Below the pieces are notes generated by a model, which was given only the letters and a program-made list of their open reading frames with translations, was not told the DNA's origin and searched no databases. Shown one piece after another: positions 7,642 to 15,611 of a stretch of 64,000 bases of DNA. Location: the NCBI RefSeq assembly GCF_051233475.1, contig NZ_JBKFGH010000004.1, positions 305,372 through 369,371 of the forward strand, given 5' to 3'. This stretch comes from Bacillus_BU sp051233475. Its GTDB lineage: Bacteria > Bacillota > Bacilli > Bacillales > Cytobacillaceae. Numbering within the stretch: position 1 is the stretch's first letter; each line of letters opens with the position of its first letter. The position numbers and the translations under genes were made by a program.

Positions 7642-10185
7642 TTGGATATTCGTGATTTCTCAAATAAATTAGCAGAAGCCACCAAAAATATGTCTGCTGA
7701 AGAACGAGCATCTTTAATTAGGTTGTTTGAAGGTGTTTCGATGAATATTGCAAAAGAAGAGCCTGAACATTTTAGCGAGGATTGCAGTAGTAATGATAGC
7801 GGGATTCCTGAGGGAATGACTGAACGTCTAAAAAGGCTTAAAGAAAACTATTTAAAGCAAGTTCCTTCCATAACTACCTATCGTGCAAGAGCAATCACGA
7901 AAATTGCGAAGGAAAACCCGGGCATGCCGAAGATTATGCTGCGTGCAAAATGTTTCCGCTACTGTTGTGAAACTGCACCATTGGTGATTCAAGACGATGA
8001 GCTTATTGTTGGAGCACCTAACGGAGCACCTCGTGCCGGAGCTTTTTCACCAGATCTTGCATGGCGATGGATGGAGGACGAAATTGATACAATCGGAACC
8101 CGTCCTCAGGACCCTTTCTATATATCGGATGAAGATAAGAAAATTATGCGAGAGGAACTTTTCCCATTCTGGAAAGGGAAATCCGTTGATGAACACTGTG
8201 AGGACCAATATCGTGAAGCGGGTGTCTGGACACTTTCCGGTGAGTCGTACGTATCAGATTGCTCTTACCATGCATTAAACGGTGGCGGGGACTCCAATCC
8301 GGGCTACGATGTCATCCTAATGAAAAAGGGCATGCTGGATATTCAGCAAGAAGCAAAGGATCATCTGGCAACGCTTGATTATCAAAACCCTGATGATATT
8401 GAAAAAATCTATTTCTATAAATCGATTATTGATACAACTGAAGGCGTTATGATTTATGCCAAGCGTTTATCGGAATATGCAGCAGAACTGGCTGCAAAGG
8501 AAACGAACCCTAAGCGTAAAGCAGAATTAATGAAGATTTCTGAAGTGAATGCAAGGGTACCAGCGCATAAGCCGCGTACATTCTGGGAAGCAATTCAGGC
8601 TGTTTGGACAATTGAATCGCTCCTTGTTGTTGAAGAGAATCAGACTGGTATGTCAATTGGCCGTGTCGACCAGTATATGTATCCGTTCTATAAGGAAGAC
8701 AAGGAATCGGGTCGAATGACTGACCATGAAGCATTTGAACTTGCGGGTTGTATGCTGATAAAAATGTCTGAAATGATGTGGGTGACAAGTGAGGGGGGCT
8801 CGAAGTTTTTTGCCGGGTATCAGCCATTTGTAAATATGTGTGTTGGTGGAGTGACCAGAGATGGACGAGATGCTACCAATGACCTTACCTACTTGCTAAT
8901 GGATGCTGTTCGTCATGTTAAAATTTATCAGCCATCTTTAGCTACACGGATCCACAACAAATCACCTCAGAAATATTTGAAGAAAATTGTTGACGTTATT
9001 CGCTCTGGAATGGGCTTTCCTGCCTGCCATTTCGATGATTCGCATATAAAGATGATGTTGGCAAAAGGGGTTTCCATTGAAGATGCAAGAGATTATTGTT
9101 TGATGGGCTGTGTTGAACCTCAGAAATCGGGCCGCCTTTATCAGTGGACTTCCACCGCTTATACCCAATGGCCAATCTGCATTGAATTGGTTCTCAACCA
9201 TGGAGTTCCGCTGTGGTTTGGAAAGCAGGTAACTCCTGATATGGGAGATTTAAGCCAATTTAAAACCTATGAGGATTTTGAAAACGCCGTTAAAGAACAA
9301 ATTAAATATATTACTAAATGGTCAAGCGTTGCGACCGTCATTTCTCAGCGTGTTCATAGAGAATTAGCACCAAAGCCGCTCATGTCGATTATGTACGAAG
9401 GCTGTATGGAAAACGGTAAAGACGTTTCAGCAGGTGGAGCCATGTACAATTTTGGTCCTGGTGTTGTTTGGTCCGGTTTAGCTACCTATACAGACTCCAT
9501 GGCTGCGATCAAAAAATTAGTATTTGAAGATAAAAAGTATACATTGCAGCAGCTTAATGAAGCTCTGAAAGCTGATTTTGTCGGCTATGAGCAATTAAGA
9601 ACAGACTGCCTGAATGCTCCTAAGTATGGCAATGATGATGATTATGTCGATTTGATTGCATCTGATTTAGTTAACTTTACAGAACGAGATCATCGTCAGT
9701 ACAAGACATTATATTCTGTTTTAAGTCACGGCACTTTATCCATTTCAAATAACACTCCATTTGGACAATTAACAGGTGCCACAGCAAACGGCCGCCGTGC
9801 TTGGACGCCGTTGTCAGATGGTATAAGTCCGACTCAGGGAGCTGATGTGAAAGGACCGACTGCTATTATCAAGTCTATTTCAAAGATGGCTGTTGATAGC
9901 ATGAACATTGGTATGGTTCACAACTTTAAGCTCATGGCCGGCTTACTCGATACTCCAGAAGGGGAAGAAGGGATTATCACCCTTCTGCGTACAGCTTCCG
10001 TGCTAGGCAATGGAGAGATGCAGTTCAATTATTTAGATAATCAAACATTAATTGAGGCGCAAAAGCATCCGGAACAGTATCGTGATTTAATCGTTCGTGT
10101 TGCAGGTTACAGTGCCTACTTTGTAGAGCTTTGTAAGGATGTTCAGGACGAAATCATAAGCAGAACAGTGCTGACAAAAATATAA
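7642..10185 (+). CDS. cutC: Choline trimethylamine-lyase, glycyl radical enzyme
   Basis: CutC splits choline into trimethylamine and acetaldehyde by radical chemistry. The 847-residue protein has the residues that define the choline lyases, each one position later than in the Desulfovibrio enzyme: Tyr209, Asp217, Phe390, Phe396, Cys490 and Glu492 (GCVEP), Thr503, Tyr507. The glycyl radical residue is Gly822 in RVAGYSAYF. Asp217 and Glu492 argue against glycerol/diol dehydratase or pyruvate formate-lyase. The length matches the short CutC form; the long N-terminal extension of the Klebsiella type is absent. Residues 1-40 may act in encapsulation. Translation starts at TTG (7642-7644), nine bases after GAGAGG. 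The radical is oxygen-sensitive, so activity implies anaerobic growth. Confidence 0.97.
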   Translation: MDIRDFSNKLAEATKNMSAEERASLIRLFEGVSMNIAKEEPEHFSEDCSSNDSGIPEGMTERLKRLKENYLKQVPSITTYRARAITKIAKENPGMPKIMLRAKCFRYCCETAPLVIQDDELIVGAPNGAPRAGAFSPDLAWRWMEDEIDTIGTRPQDPFYISDEDKKIMREELFPFWKGKSVDEHCEDQYREAGVWTLSGESYVSDCSYHALNGGGDSNPGYDVILMKKGMLDIQQEAKDHLATLDYQNPDDIEKIYFYKSIIDTTEGVMIYAKRLSEYAAELAAKETNPKRKAELMKISEVNARVPAHKPRTFWEAIQAVWTIESLLVVEENQTGMSIGRVDQYMYPFYKEDKESGRMTDHEAFELAGCMLIKMSEMMWVTSEGGSKFFAGYQPFVNMCVGGVTRDGRDATNDLTYLLMDAVRHVKIYQPSLATRIHNKSPQKYLKKIVDVIRSGMGFPACHFDDSHIKMMLAKGVSIEDARDYCLMGCVEPQKSGRLYQWTSTAYTQWPICIELVLNHGVPLWFGKQVTPDMGDLSQFKTYEDFENAVKEQIKYITKWSSVATVISQRVHRELAPKPLMSIMYEGCMENGKDVSAGGAMYNFGPGVVWSGLATYTDSMAAIKKLVFEDKKYTLQQLNEALKADFVGYEQLRTDCLNAPKYGNDDDYVDLIASDLVNFTERDHRQYKTLYSVLSHGTLSISNNTPFGQLTGATANGRRAWTPLSDGISPTQGADVKGPTAIIKSISKMAVDSMNIGMVHNFKLMAGLLDTPEGEEGIITLLRTASVLGNGEMQFNYLDNQTLIEAQKHPEQYRDLIVRVAGYSAYFVELCKDVQDEIISRTVLTKI

Positions 10186-10200
10186 TAACTAGTTGATTCT

Positions 10201-10248
10201 CTGCTGCTTGTTACCACAGCTGTTGGTAGGGCTCGGGGCAAGCAGCAG
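10201..10248 (+). promoter_or_regulatory. Stem-loop between cutC and cutD
   Basis: A perfect 10-bp stem, CTGCTGCTTG (10201-10210) with CAAGCAGCAG (10239-10248), encloses a 28-base loop that itself holds TACC / GGTA. Only AAAAA follows, not a T-run, so it is not a classical terminator. It could stabilise the upstream cutC mRNA or reduce read-through so that the lyase exceeds its activase. Confidence 0.6.
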
Positions 10249-10290
10249 AAAAATCAATTACTAGAAGAATCAAACAGGAGATTGAACAGT

Positions 10291-11244
10291 ATGGGCAATC
10301 CAAAAGCAGGAATGATCGAAAGAAAAGCATTTGTTTCCAACATACAGAAATATAATATGTTCGATGGACCGGGAGTAAGAACAATTGTGTTTTTTAAAGG
10401 ATGCCCATTGCGTTGCAAGTGGTGTGCCAATCCCGAAGGGCTAGAACGAAATTATCAAGTTATGTTTAAAAGAAGTGCATGTTCAGATTGTGGTGCCTGT
10501 GTTCCTGTCTGCCCGGTTGGAATACACAATATCTCACAAGAAACCTCTAAACATGAAGTAACACGCGACATTGATTGTATTGGCTGCCGAAAGTGTTCAG
10601 ATATATGTCCAGAATCGGCATTATCCATTGTAGGAGAAGTAAAAACAATCTCTGAGCTTTTTGAAATAATTGAAGAAGACAGAATTTTTTACGATATGTC
10701 TGGTGGGGGCGTCACTTTAGGTGGTGGTGAGGTATTACTGCAACCTGAGGCTGCAGCAAATCTATTGATGGTTTGTAAGAAAGAAGGAATTAATACTGCA
10801 ATTGAGACCAGTGGCTACGCAAAATTAGAAGCGGTTCTCCAGGTTGCTGAGTTTACTGATTTGTTCCTTTTCGATATTAAGCACCTTGATTCTGAACGAC
10901 ACTTTGAACTAACGGGAGTTCGTAATGAGCGCATTTTAAATAACTTGAAGGAATTACTCACACGTAGGTATAACGTGAAGATCAGAATGCCTCTTCTAAA
11001 AGGAATCAATGATAGTCAGGCTGAAATTGACGCGGTCATTCATTTTTTAATGCCTTTCCGCGACTATAAAAATTTCAAAGGGATCGATTTACTGCCATAC
11101 CATAAATTTGGAGTGAATAAGTACAACCAATTGGGATTGAATTACCCGATTTCAGGAGATCCAAGCCTGAATAGTGATGAATTGAAAAGAATTGAGAGTT
11201 GGATAAAGGAATATGACTTCCCCGTTATGGTTATCAATCATTGA
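10291..11244 (+). CDS. cutD: CutC-activating radical SAM enzyme
   Basis: This 317-residue activase places the glycyl radical on CutC using S-adenosylmethionine. The radical SAM cluster motif is CPLRCKWC (Cys38, Cys42, Cys45). An inserted two-cluster ferredoxin domain follows (cysteines 64, 67, 70, 74 and 96, 99, 102, 106), as is usual for glycyl radical enzyme activases. The region containing GGGVTLGGGE is the glycine-rich SAM-binding motif of the family. The ATG at 10291 lies 10 bases after AGGAG; a TTG nine bases upstream is too close to that site. It is co-transcribed with cutC, separated by a stem-loop. Confidence 0.95.
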   Translation: MGNPKAGMIERKAFVSNIQKYNMFDGPGVRTIVFFKGCPLRCKWCANPEGLERNYQVMFKRSACSDCGACVPVCPVGIHNISQETSKHEVTRDIDCIGCRKCSDICPESALSIVGEVKTISELFEIIEEDRIFYDMSGGGVTLGGGEVLLQPEAAANLLMVCKKEGINTAIETSGYAKLEAVLQVAEFTDLFLFDIKHLDSERHFELTGVRNERILNNLKELLTRRYNVKIRMPLLKGINDSQAEIDAVIHFLMPFRDYKNFKGIDLLPYHKFGVNKYNQLGLNYPISGDPSLNSDELKRIESWIKEYDFPVMVINH

Positions 11245-11286
11245 TAAATGATAGTGGAAACGAAAAAAGATCGAAAGGTAATTATT

Positions 11287-11640
11287 ATGGGAGCATTTGC
11301 TGAAAAGACGATAGAGCGAATCATACAGGAATCAGTACCGGGAAAACAGGTTACGATTGCACATGTGATTGCGTCACCCATGCCAGACATATATGAACGA
11401 TTGGGAATAGACGAAAAAGGTGCAATCGGAATTCTCACTTTATCACCTTATGAAACCGCGATAATTGCTGCTGATATTGCTACAAAGACAGCAGATGTTG
11501 AAATTGGGTTTCTTGATCGCTTTACGGGATCGGTAGTCATTAATGGTGATGTACAAAGTGTAGAAACAGCCCTCGAAGCAGTAATTGAGACATTGAAAAA
11601 TATGTTGGGATTTGTGACAACCCCGATCACACGAACATGA
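11287..11640 (+). CDS. EutS/PduU-type circularly permuted shell protein
   Basis: A 117-residue BMC protein of the permuted class. ERIIQESVPGKQVT and ASPMPDIYERLGI at the N-terminus match EutS closely, and the rest holds the permuted BMC core (IGILTLSPYETAIIAADIA). EutS-type hexamers are often bent or plugged by a small beta barrel and may sit at curved shell zones. The ATG at 11287 follows GAAAGG by eight bases. The open frame extends to 11248, but that ATG has no ribosome binding site. It overlaps the next gene by an ATGA junction. Confidence 0.92.
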   Translation: MGAFAEKTIERIIQESVPGKQVTIAHVIASPMPDIYERLGIDEKGAIGILTLSPYETAIIAADIATKTADVEIGFLDRFTGSVVINGDVQSVETALEAVIETLKNMLGFVTTPITRT

Positions 11641-12098
11641 GAAAGAAGCGAATAATGGTCATCGGACCTACTAATTGCGGAAAGACTACTTTGGTCAATG
11701 CAATAAATGATCATGAGGGACCCATTCGAAAAACACAGAATTTGATTTACGGAAAGAACACAATCGATGTTCCGGGGTCTTATCTTGAAAACACGTGGAT
11801 GTACAAATATTTAATTTCAGCCGTTCAAGATGCTTCACATGTATTGGTTTTAGTGGACCAATCCAACTGTAAGGAGGTTTATTCACCCGGATTTGCAAAG
11901 GTGTTTCGCTGTCCAGTGATTGGTGTAATAACAAAAGCTGATTTACATCCTGAAAATGCGGACTGGTGTATTCGACAACTTAAGCAGATTGGGGTCACCA
12001 ATCCTTTTTTCAAAATTAGTGTTCCTTATGATATAGGAATAAGTGCTTTAAAAGAATTTCTATTCGATAGAAAACTAGGTAATGAGGGAAGGACATGA
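11637..12098 (+). CDS. eutP: EutP/PduV-like small GTPase
   Basis: A 153-residue P-loop protein with Walker A GPTNCGKT (residues 10-17), a DVPGSYLEN switch region and TKAD as the guanine-specificity motif. EutP and PduV are associated with microcompartments; related EutP proteins have also been reported with acetate kinase activity, and PduV with compartment positioning. Here either role is possible, since no AckA homologue lies in the locus. Both ends overlap neighbours by ATGA, so translation is probably coupled. Confidence 0.9.
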   Translation: MRKKRIMVIGPTNCGKTTLVNAINDHEGPIRKTQNLIYGKNTIDVPGSYLENTWMYKYLISAVQDASHVLVLVDQSNCKEVYSPGFAKVFRCPVIGVITKADLHPENADWCIRQLKQIGVTNPFFKISVPYDIGISALKEFLFDRKLGNEGRT

Positions 12099-12769
12099 AT
12101 TTTATTACCGAAGGTGACTTGCGAGATTTATATAAAAATGAACCTTTTACGACCTATGACTTAGATACAGATACGAGACTTACACCTGGAGCGCGACAGT
12201 TTCTTGCGGACCGTGGAATCTATATTTTTGATAACGATTCCGCCAGTAAGAGTAGAGCTACAAACATCGGGCATTCATCTAAAGAACCTGATAGCAGGGA
12301 CAATTGGAGAAAGTTAAAACTTTATTCGAAAATGAAGTCCAGTGAAGCTTTGTTTCTTCTAACTGTTGAAGAGCTGTTGAGCAGAGATGTTTGTTTGGCA
12401 CAGGATGTTATTAAACTAAATAAACAATTTTCTTGTATAAAAAATGGAGTGAAGGACAAAGGGCAAATTGAAAACCTTTGCTGCGGGGAGTGTACAGGAA
12501 TCAATGAGAGCAATTTCTCTGACAGTCTGGAAGATTGTTTTGAAATTACCGAATTTCATTTGAAGCTTGCAAAGCGGAGAGAAATTTTGATTTTACATAG
12601 GCTTCGTTGTGCTCTTCAAGAAATCGAGCCAGTTGTACTAGAACTTTGTATCGAAAGTAAGGGAGAGAAAAGGGAATACGAAGATATTCTCGGCAAGATA
12701 AATCAGATTATTAATAGTCTTTCTCAATTGATTTGCTCAGAGGTTGGAGGGAAGAAATGTCTAAAATAA
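12095..12769 (+). CDS. EutT-like protein with incomplete metal motif
   Basis: The N-terminus (FITEGDLRDLY, then RLTPGARQFLADRGI) matches EutT, the corrinoid adenosyltransferase of ethanolamine microcompartments, and is also shared loosely with EutQ. EutT binds Fe through H-x11-CC-x2-C. Here Cys129, Cys130 and Cys133 (CCGEC) are kept, but the position expected for His (117) is Asn. At 224 residues it is shorter than typical EutT. Choline lysis by CutC needs no cobalamin, so the role is unclear: a relic, an Fe-S or metal protein, or an adenosyltransferase supplying another pathway. Translation is coupled to eutP by an ATGA overlap. Confidence 0.75.
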   Translation: MNFITEGDLRDLYKNEPFTTYDLDTDTRLTPGARQFLADRGIYIFDNDSASKSRATNIGHSSKEPDSRDNWRKLKLYSKMKSSEALFLLTVEELLSRDVCLAQDVIKLNKQFSCIKNGVKDKGQIENLCCGECTGINESNFSDSLEDCFEITEFHLKLAKRREILILHRLRCALQEIEPVVLELCIESKGEKREYEDILGKINQIINSLSQLICSEVGGKKCLK

Positions 12770-13599
12770 ATAAGACTTTTGAATACTGTGATCAACTTGT
12801 GAGGGATTTTGAAAAAGCAATCGAACATCCAATTGTCGGTGAATCTTCTGTCTATTATACCGGAGTGGACTTAGGAACGGCATGTGTCGTGTTAGCTGTT
12901 TTGGATGAAAACTATCGACCAGTGGCTGGTGCTTACCGATATGCGGATGTTGTCCGTGACGGTATGGTAGTTGACTATATTGGAGCGGTTCATATCGTTA
13001 GAGAATTGAAGCAAGAGCTTGAGAAGAAATTAGGAGTTGAATTATTATTTGCGGCTGCGGCGATTCCACCAGGGACAGATGCTCTAGATTCTGGAGCAGT
13101 AAAGAACGTTGTTCAGGCGGCCGGATTTGAACTGACTAATTTACTTGATGAACCGACTGCCGCCAATGCAGTTTTAAAAATTGAAAATGGTGCAGTAGTT
13201 GATATTGGTGGAGGAACGACGGGTATTTCTATTCTTAAGGATGGAAAAGTTGTCTATGTCGAGGATGAGCCAACGGGTGGAACTCACTTTTCATTAGTCG
13301 TCTCAGGGGCATACAAAATTCCTTTTTCAGAAGCTGAACAGTACAAGCGTAATGCAAAAAATCATAAAGAATTGTTACCTGTATTAAAGCCTGTAGTTGA
13401 AAAAATTTCTTCAATTATTAATGTCCATATTAAAGGTTATAACGTAAACGAAATATCTTTGGTTGGTGGTACCTGCTGCTTAGACGGAATTGAGGAAATT
13501 ATTGAAAAAAAGACAGGGATATTTACTCATAAGCCGCAAAATCCGATGTTTGTCACTCCTTTAGGAATAGCACTTAGCTGCAGGCAGGAAAGCATATGA
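12757..13599 (+). CDS. eutJ: EutJ-like actin/Hsp70-fold ATPase
   Basis: A 280-residue protein with the actin-like nucleotide-binding motifs GVDLGTACVV (phosphate 1) and VVDIGGGTTGIS (phosphate 2), and an adenosine-type LVGGTCCLDGIE motif. EutJ proteins are thought to be chaperone-like factors of microcompartments; their precise role is unsettled. The ATG at 12757 has GGAGGG (12745-12750) upstream, and the gene overlaps the end of the EutT-like gene by 13 bases. The CC in the C-terminal third may bind metal, but no motif supports this further. Confidence 0.88.
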   Translation: MSKINKTFEYCDQLVRDFEKAIEHPIVGESSVYYTGVDLGTACVVLAVLDENYRPVAGAYRYADVVRDGMVVDYIGAVHIVRELKQELEKKLGVELLFAAAAIPPGTDALDSGAVKNVVQAAGFELTNLLDEPTAANAVLKIENGAVVDIGGGTTGISILKDGKVVYVEDEPTGGTHFSLVVSGAYKIPFSEAEQYKRNAKNHKELLPVLKPVVEKISSIINVHIKGYNVNEISLVGGTCCLDGIEEIIEKKTGIFTHKPQNPMFVTPLGIALSCRQESI

Positions 13600-13615
13600 T
13601 AGGTAGGGTATAGAT

Positions 13616-13918
13616 ATGGAGTTTAGAATTATTAAATCCCCCACGGAGGGTACACTTGATATTCTTAATCGGAGAATTGGAACAGGTATCAACAAAAAAT
13701 TGGATTGTGTGGATGCGGTTGGGCTTGTGCAGGGAAGAATGATTGAAATGATTTATGCAGCAGATATTGCTGAAAAGGCAGTAGGTGTAACGGTTGCGGA
13801 TGTAAGAGGGAGTTGTCCTCAAAATATGATTTTAATAGCCATATTTGGAGACACTTCGTCTGTTGAAGCAGCGATGCAAGAGATTAAACGCAAGTCGGAA
13901 GAAGGTAAAGTTCTATGA
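13616..13918 (+). CDS. GrpU-type BMC-H shell protein with Fe-S pore motif
   Basis: A 100-residue BMC-H variant with an N-terminal extension (residues 1-30) and a recognisable core (DAVGLVQGRMIEMIYAADIAE). The pore loop contains Gly65-Ser66-Cys67-Pro68-Gln69. This G-x-C-P-Q signature is known from GrpU shell proteins of glycyl radical microcompartments, where cysteines from the hexamer bind a [4Fe-4S] cluster at the pore. It may let electrons or Fe-S clusters cross the shell, for example to keep CutD or its clusters reduced. It ends with an ATGA overlap into the EutN gene. Confidence 0.85.
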   Translation: MEFRIIKSPTEGTLDILNRRIGTGINKKLDCVDAVGLVQGRMIEMIYAADIAEKAVGVTVADVRGSCPQNMILIAIFGDTSSVEAAMQEIKRKSEEGKVL

Positions 13919-14178
13919 TTACTGCAAAACTGATCGATACTGTATGGGCAACAAGAAAAGCAGAATCACTTAACGGATTTAAGTTTATGCTTGCGGAAGT
14001 GATAGGAGGTAGCAATGAGGGGCAGCGCCTTGTTGTTGTAGATATTATAAGTGCTGGAATAGGCGACCGGGTAATTATTACCACCGGTTCATCGGCTCGC
14101 CGAATGCTCGGGGATGATTTGATACCAGTTGACGCGGTTGTTGTTGGAATCATTGATGAAGATTGTAAGTTTAAGTGA
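13915..14178 (+). CDS. eutN: EutN/CcmL-type pentameric vertex protein
   Basis: An 87-residue protein of the EutN/CcmL (BMC-P) family: MITAKLIDTVWATRKAESL at the start, a GGSNEGQRLVVVD core and AVVVGIIDED at the end. Pentamers cap the shell vertices. It is the only vertex protein in the locus and so is presumably essential for closure. Its start overlaps the GrpU-type gene by four bases. Confidence 0.95.
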   Translation: MITAKLIDTVWATRKAESLNGFKFMLAEVIGGSNEGQRLVVVDIISAGIGDRVIITTGSSARRMLGDDLIPVDAVVVGIIDEDCKFK

Positions 14179-14277
14179 TGAGTTTAGCTTTGGATGATAC
14201 TCATCAGTAATGCTTATGTTCAAACACTTAGACCTACTTTTGTAAGTCTTGGTCAATTTTTGAAAGGAGGTGAAGGT

Positions 14278-14937
14278 ATGAAGAAATTGATATGCGTAAA
14301 AGATATTGAGGCTATGGACAAGCAGGGGCAGAAAGTAATCTATATTGATAGCAATACAATCATTACTCCGGCAGCCCAGGATGCAGCAAAAGAATGTGGA
14401 GTAGAGTTTTCTGTTGAGAAAAAATGTTGTGATGTGAAACCTTCTGAACCAGCAAACCCATTTGGCGATGCAATCGACAGTAATATGATTTATTCTGTGC
14501 TCAAGACTCTGGTTGATAAAGGTCTTCTGAAAGGAATGTTTGATAACGTTCCTGAGCAGCCTTATCTTGCTGAACGGGATTGTGGAGGATTGAAAGTAGT
14601 CCGAGGTAATTCGGTGAAGTTTGATGTATTTGATACTGGAAATCCAAACGATAAAGTTACTTATCAAGAATTAATTAGTAAAGATGAATCTTCAATGAGT
14701 GCAGGGTTTTTAACAATAGAAAAATCCAACTTTGAATGGGAACTGTCTTATGAGGAAATTGATTATGTAATTGAAGGCACTTTGACGATAACAATTAATG
14801 GAAAGACCTTTACTGCATACCCTGGAGATGTAATCTATGTACCGTCAGGTTCTAAGGTAGTTTGGGGTTCTCCTGATAAGGCGAAATTATTCTATACTAC
14901 ATATCCGGCCAACTGGGCTGACCTTGTCCAGAGTTAA
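14278..14937 (+). CDS. eutQ: EutQ-like cupin protein
   Basis: A 219-residue protein with an N-terminal segment (residues 1-50) and a C-terminal cupin domain (about 110-215; EGTLTITINGKTFTAYPGD). EutQ has been reported to have acetate kinase activity, making ATP from acetyl phosphate. With PduL and no AckA in the locus it could complete the substrate-level phosphorylation branch. The N-terminal ITPAAQDAAKECGV resembles the motif in the EutT-like protein and may be a shared assembly or targeting element. The ATG at 14278 follows an ideal AAAGGAGGTGA; the upstream frame lacks such a site. Confidence 0.85.
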   Translation: MKKLICVKDIEAMDKQGQKVIYIDSNTIITPAAQDAAKECGVEFSVEKKCCDVKPSEPANPFGDAIDSNMIYSVLKTLVDKGLLKGMFDNVPEQPYLAERDCGGLKVVRGNSVKFDVFDTGNPNDKVTYQELISKDESSMSAGFLTIEKSNFEWELSYEEIDYVIEGTLTITINGKTFTAYPGDVIYVPSGSKVVWGSPDKAKLFYTTYPANWADLVQS

Positions 14938-14948
14938 GGGGGAAGAAC

Positions 14949-15554
14949 ATGCAGGCACTTGGGTTAATTGAAACAAGAGGACTCATTGTAGCGGTTGAAA
15001 GTGCGGATGCGATGCTTAAGGCGGCGGATGTAACCCTATTAGAAAAGACGTACGTCGGAGGGGGTCTTGTTTCTATCACTGTAACCGGGGAGGTAGCTGC
15101 CGTAACTGCAGCTGTTGATGCTGGTGTCGCAGCAGCAAGACTAATCAATAGAGAATTGCTCATTTCTCAACATGTAATTCCACGCCCTCATGAGGAATTG
15201 TCTGGTTTGGTTGTATCAACAAAACCTCGGGTCAAAGTGAAACTACAAACTAATGAATCTATGAAAATAGAACCAGATGCAAAAGCGAATGTTGAGAAAG
15301 CAGAAGTGGAAGAAAAAAGAACCATTTCCTTGGAAATGGATTTAGATGTAATGAATAAAAATACTTTAGACCTGATCGTACTTGAATCCGGTTTAGACGA
15401 AGCTTTTGAGGTGCTTAACAACCTTAAGGTGACAAAACTTCGCAATCTAGCCCGTGAATATAAGGAGATCGGAATAGCAGGAAGAAAGATTTCGAAGGCA
15501 GATAAGAAAACATTGCTAGCCGAATTAAAAAAATATTACACGATTACAAAATAA
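14949..15554 (+). CDS. BMC-H shell protein fused to a C-terminal SAP/Rho-N-like domain
   Basis: Residues 1-88 are a normal BMC-H domain (MQALGLIETRGLIVAVESAD; HVIPRPHEEL). A charged linker of about 65 residues, rich in Lys and Glu, follows. Residues 158-197 form a small helical domain (NNLKVTKLRNLAREYKEIGI, then KADKKTLLAELKKYY) that resembles SAP/HeH or Rho N-terminal domains, which often bind nucleic acid or protein. EutK carries a winged helix in the same position, so tail domains on shell proteins are precedented, but with another fold. It might tether the compartment to nucleoid, RNA or cargo. The domain assignment is by pattern only. Confidence 0.85.
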   Translation: MQALGLIETRGLIVAVESADAMLKAADVTLLEKTYVGGGLVSITVTGEVAAVTAAVDAGVAAARLINRELLISQHVIPRPHEELSGLVVSTKPRVKVKLQTNESMKIEPDAKANVEKAEVEEKRTISLEMDLDVMNKNTLDLIVLESGLDEAFEVLNNLKVTKLRNLAREYKEIGIAGRKISKADKKTLLAELKKYYTITK

Positions 15555-15611
15555 TCAATTAAGAAAAATAGACTCATAACTAATGTAAAAAAGGAAGGGA
15601 GGAATCATCTA

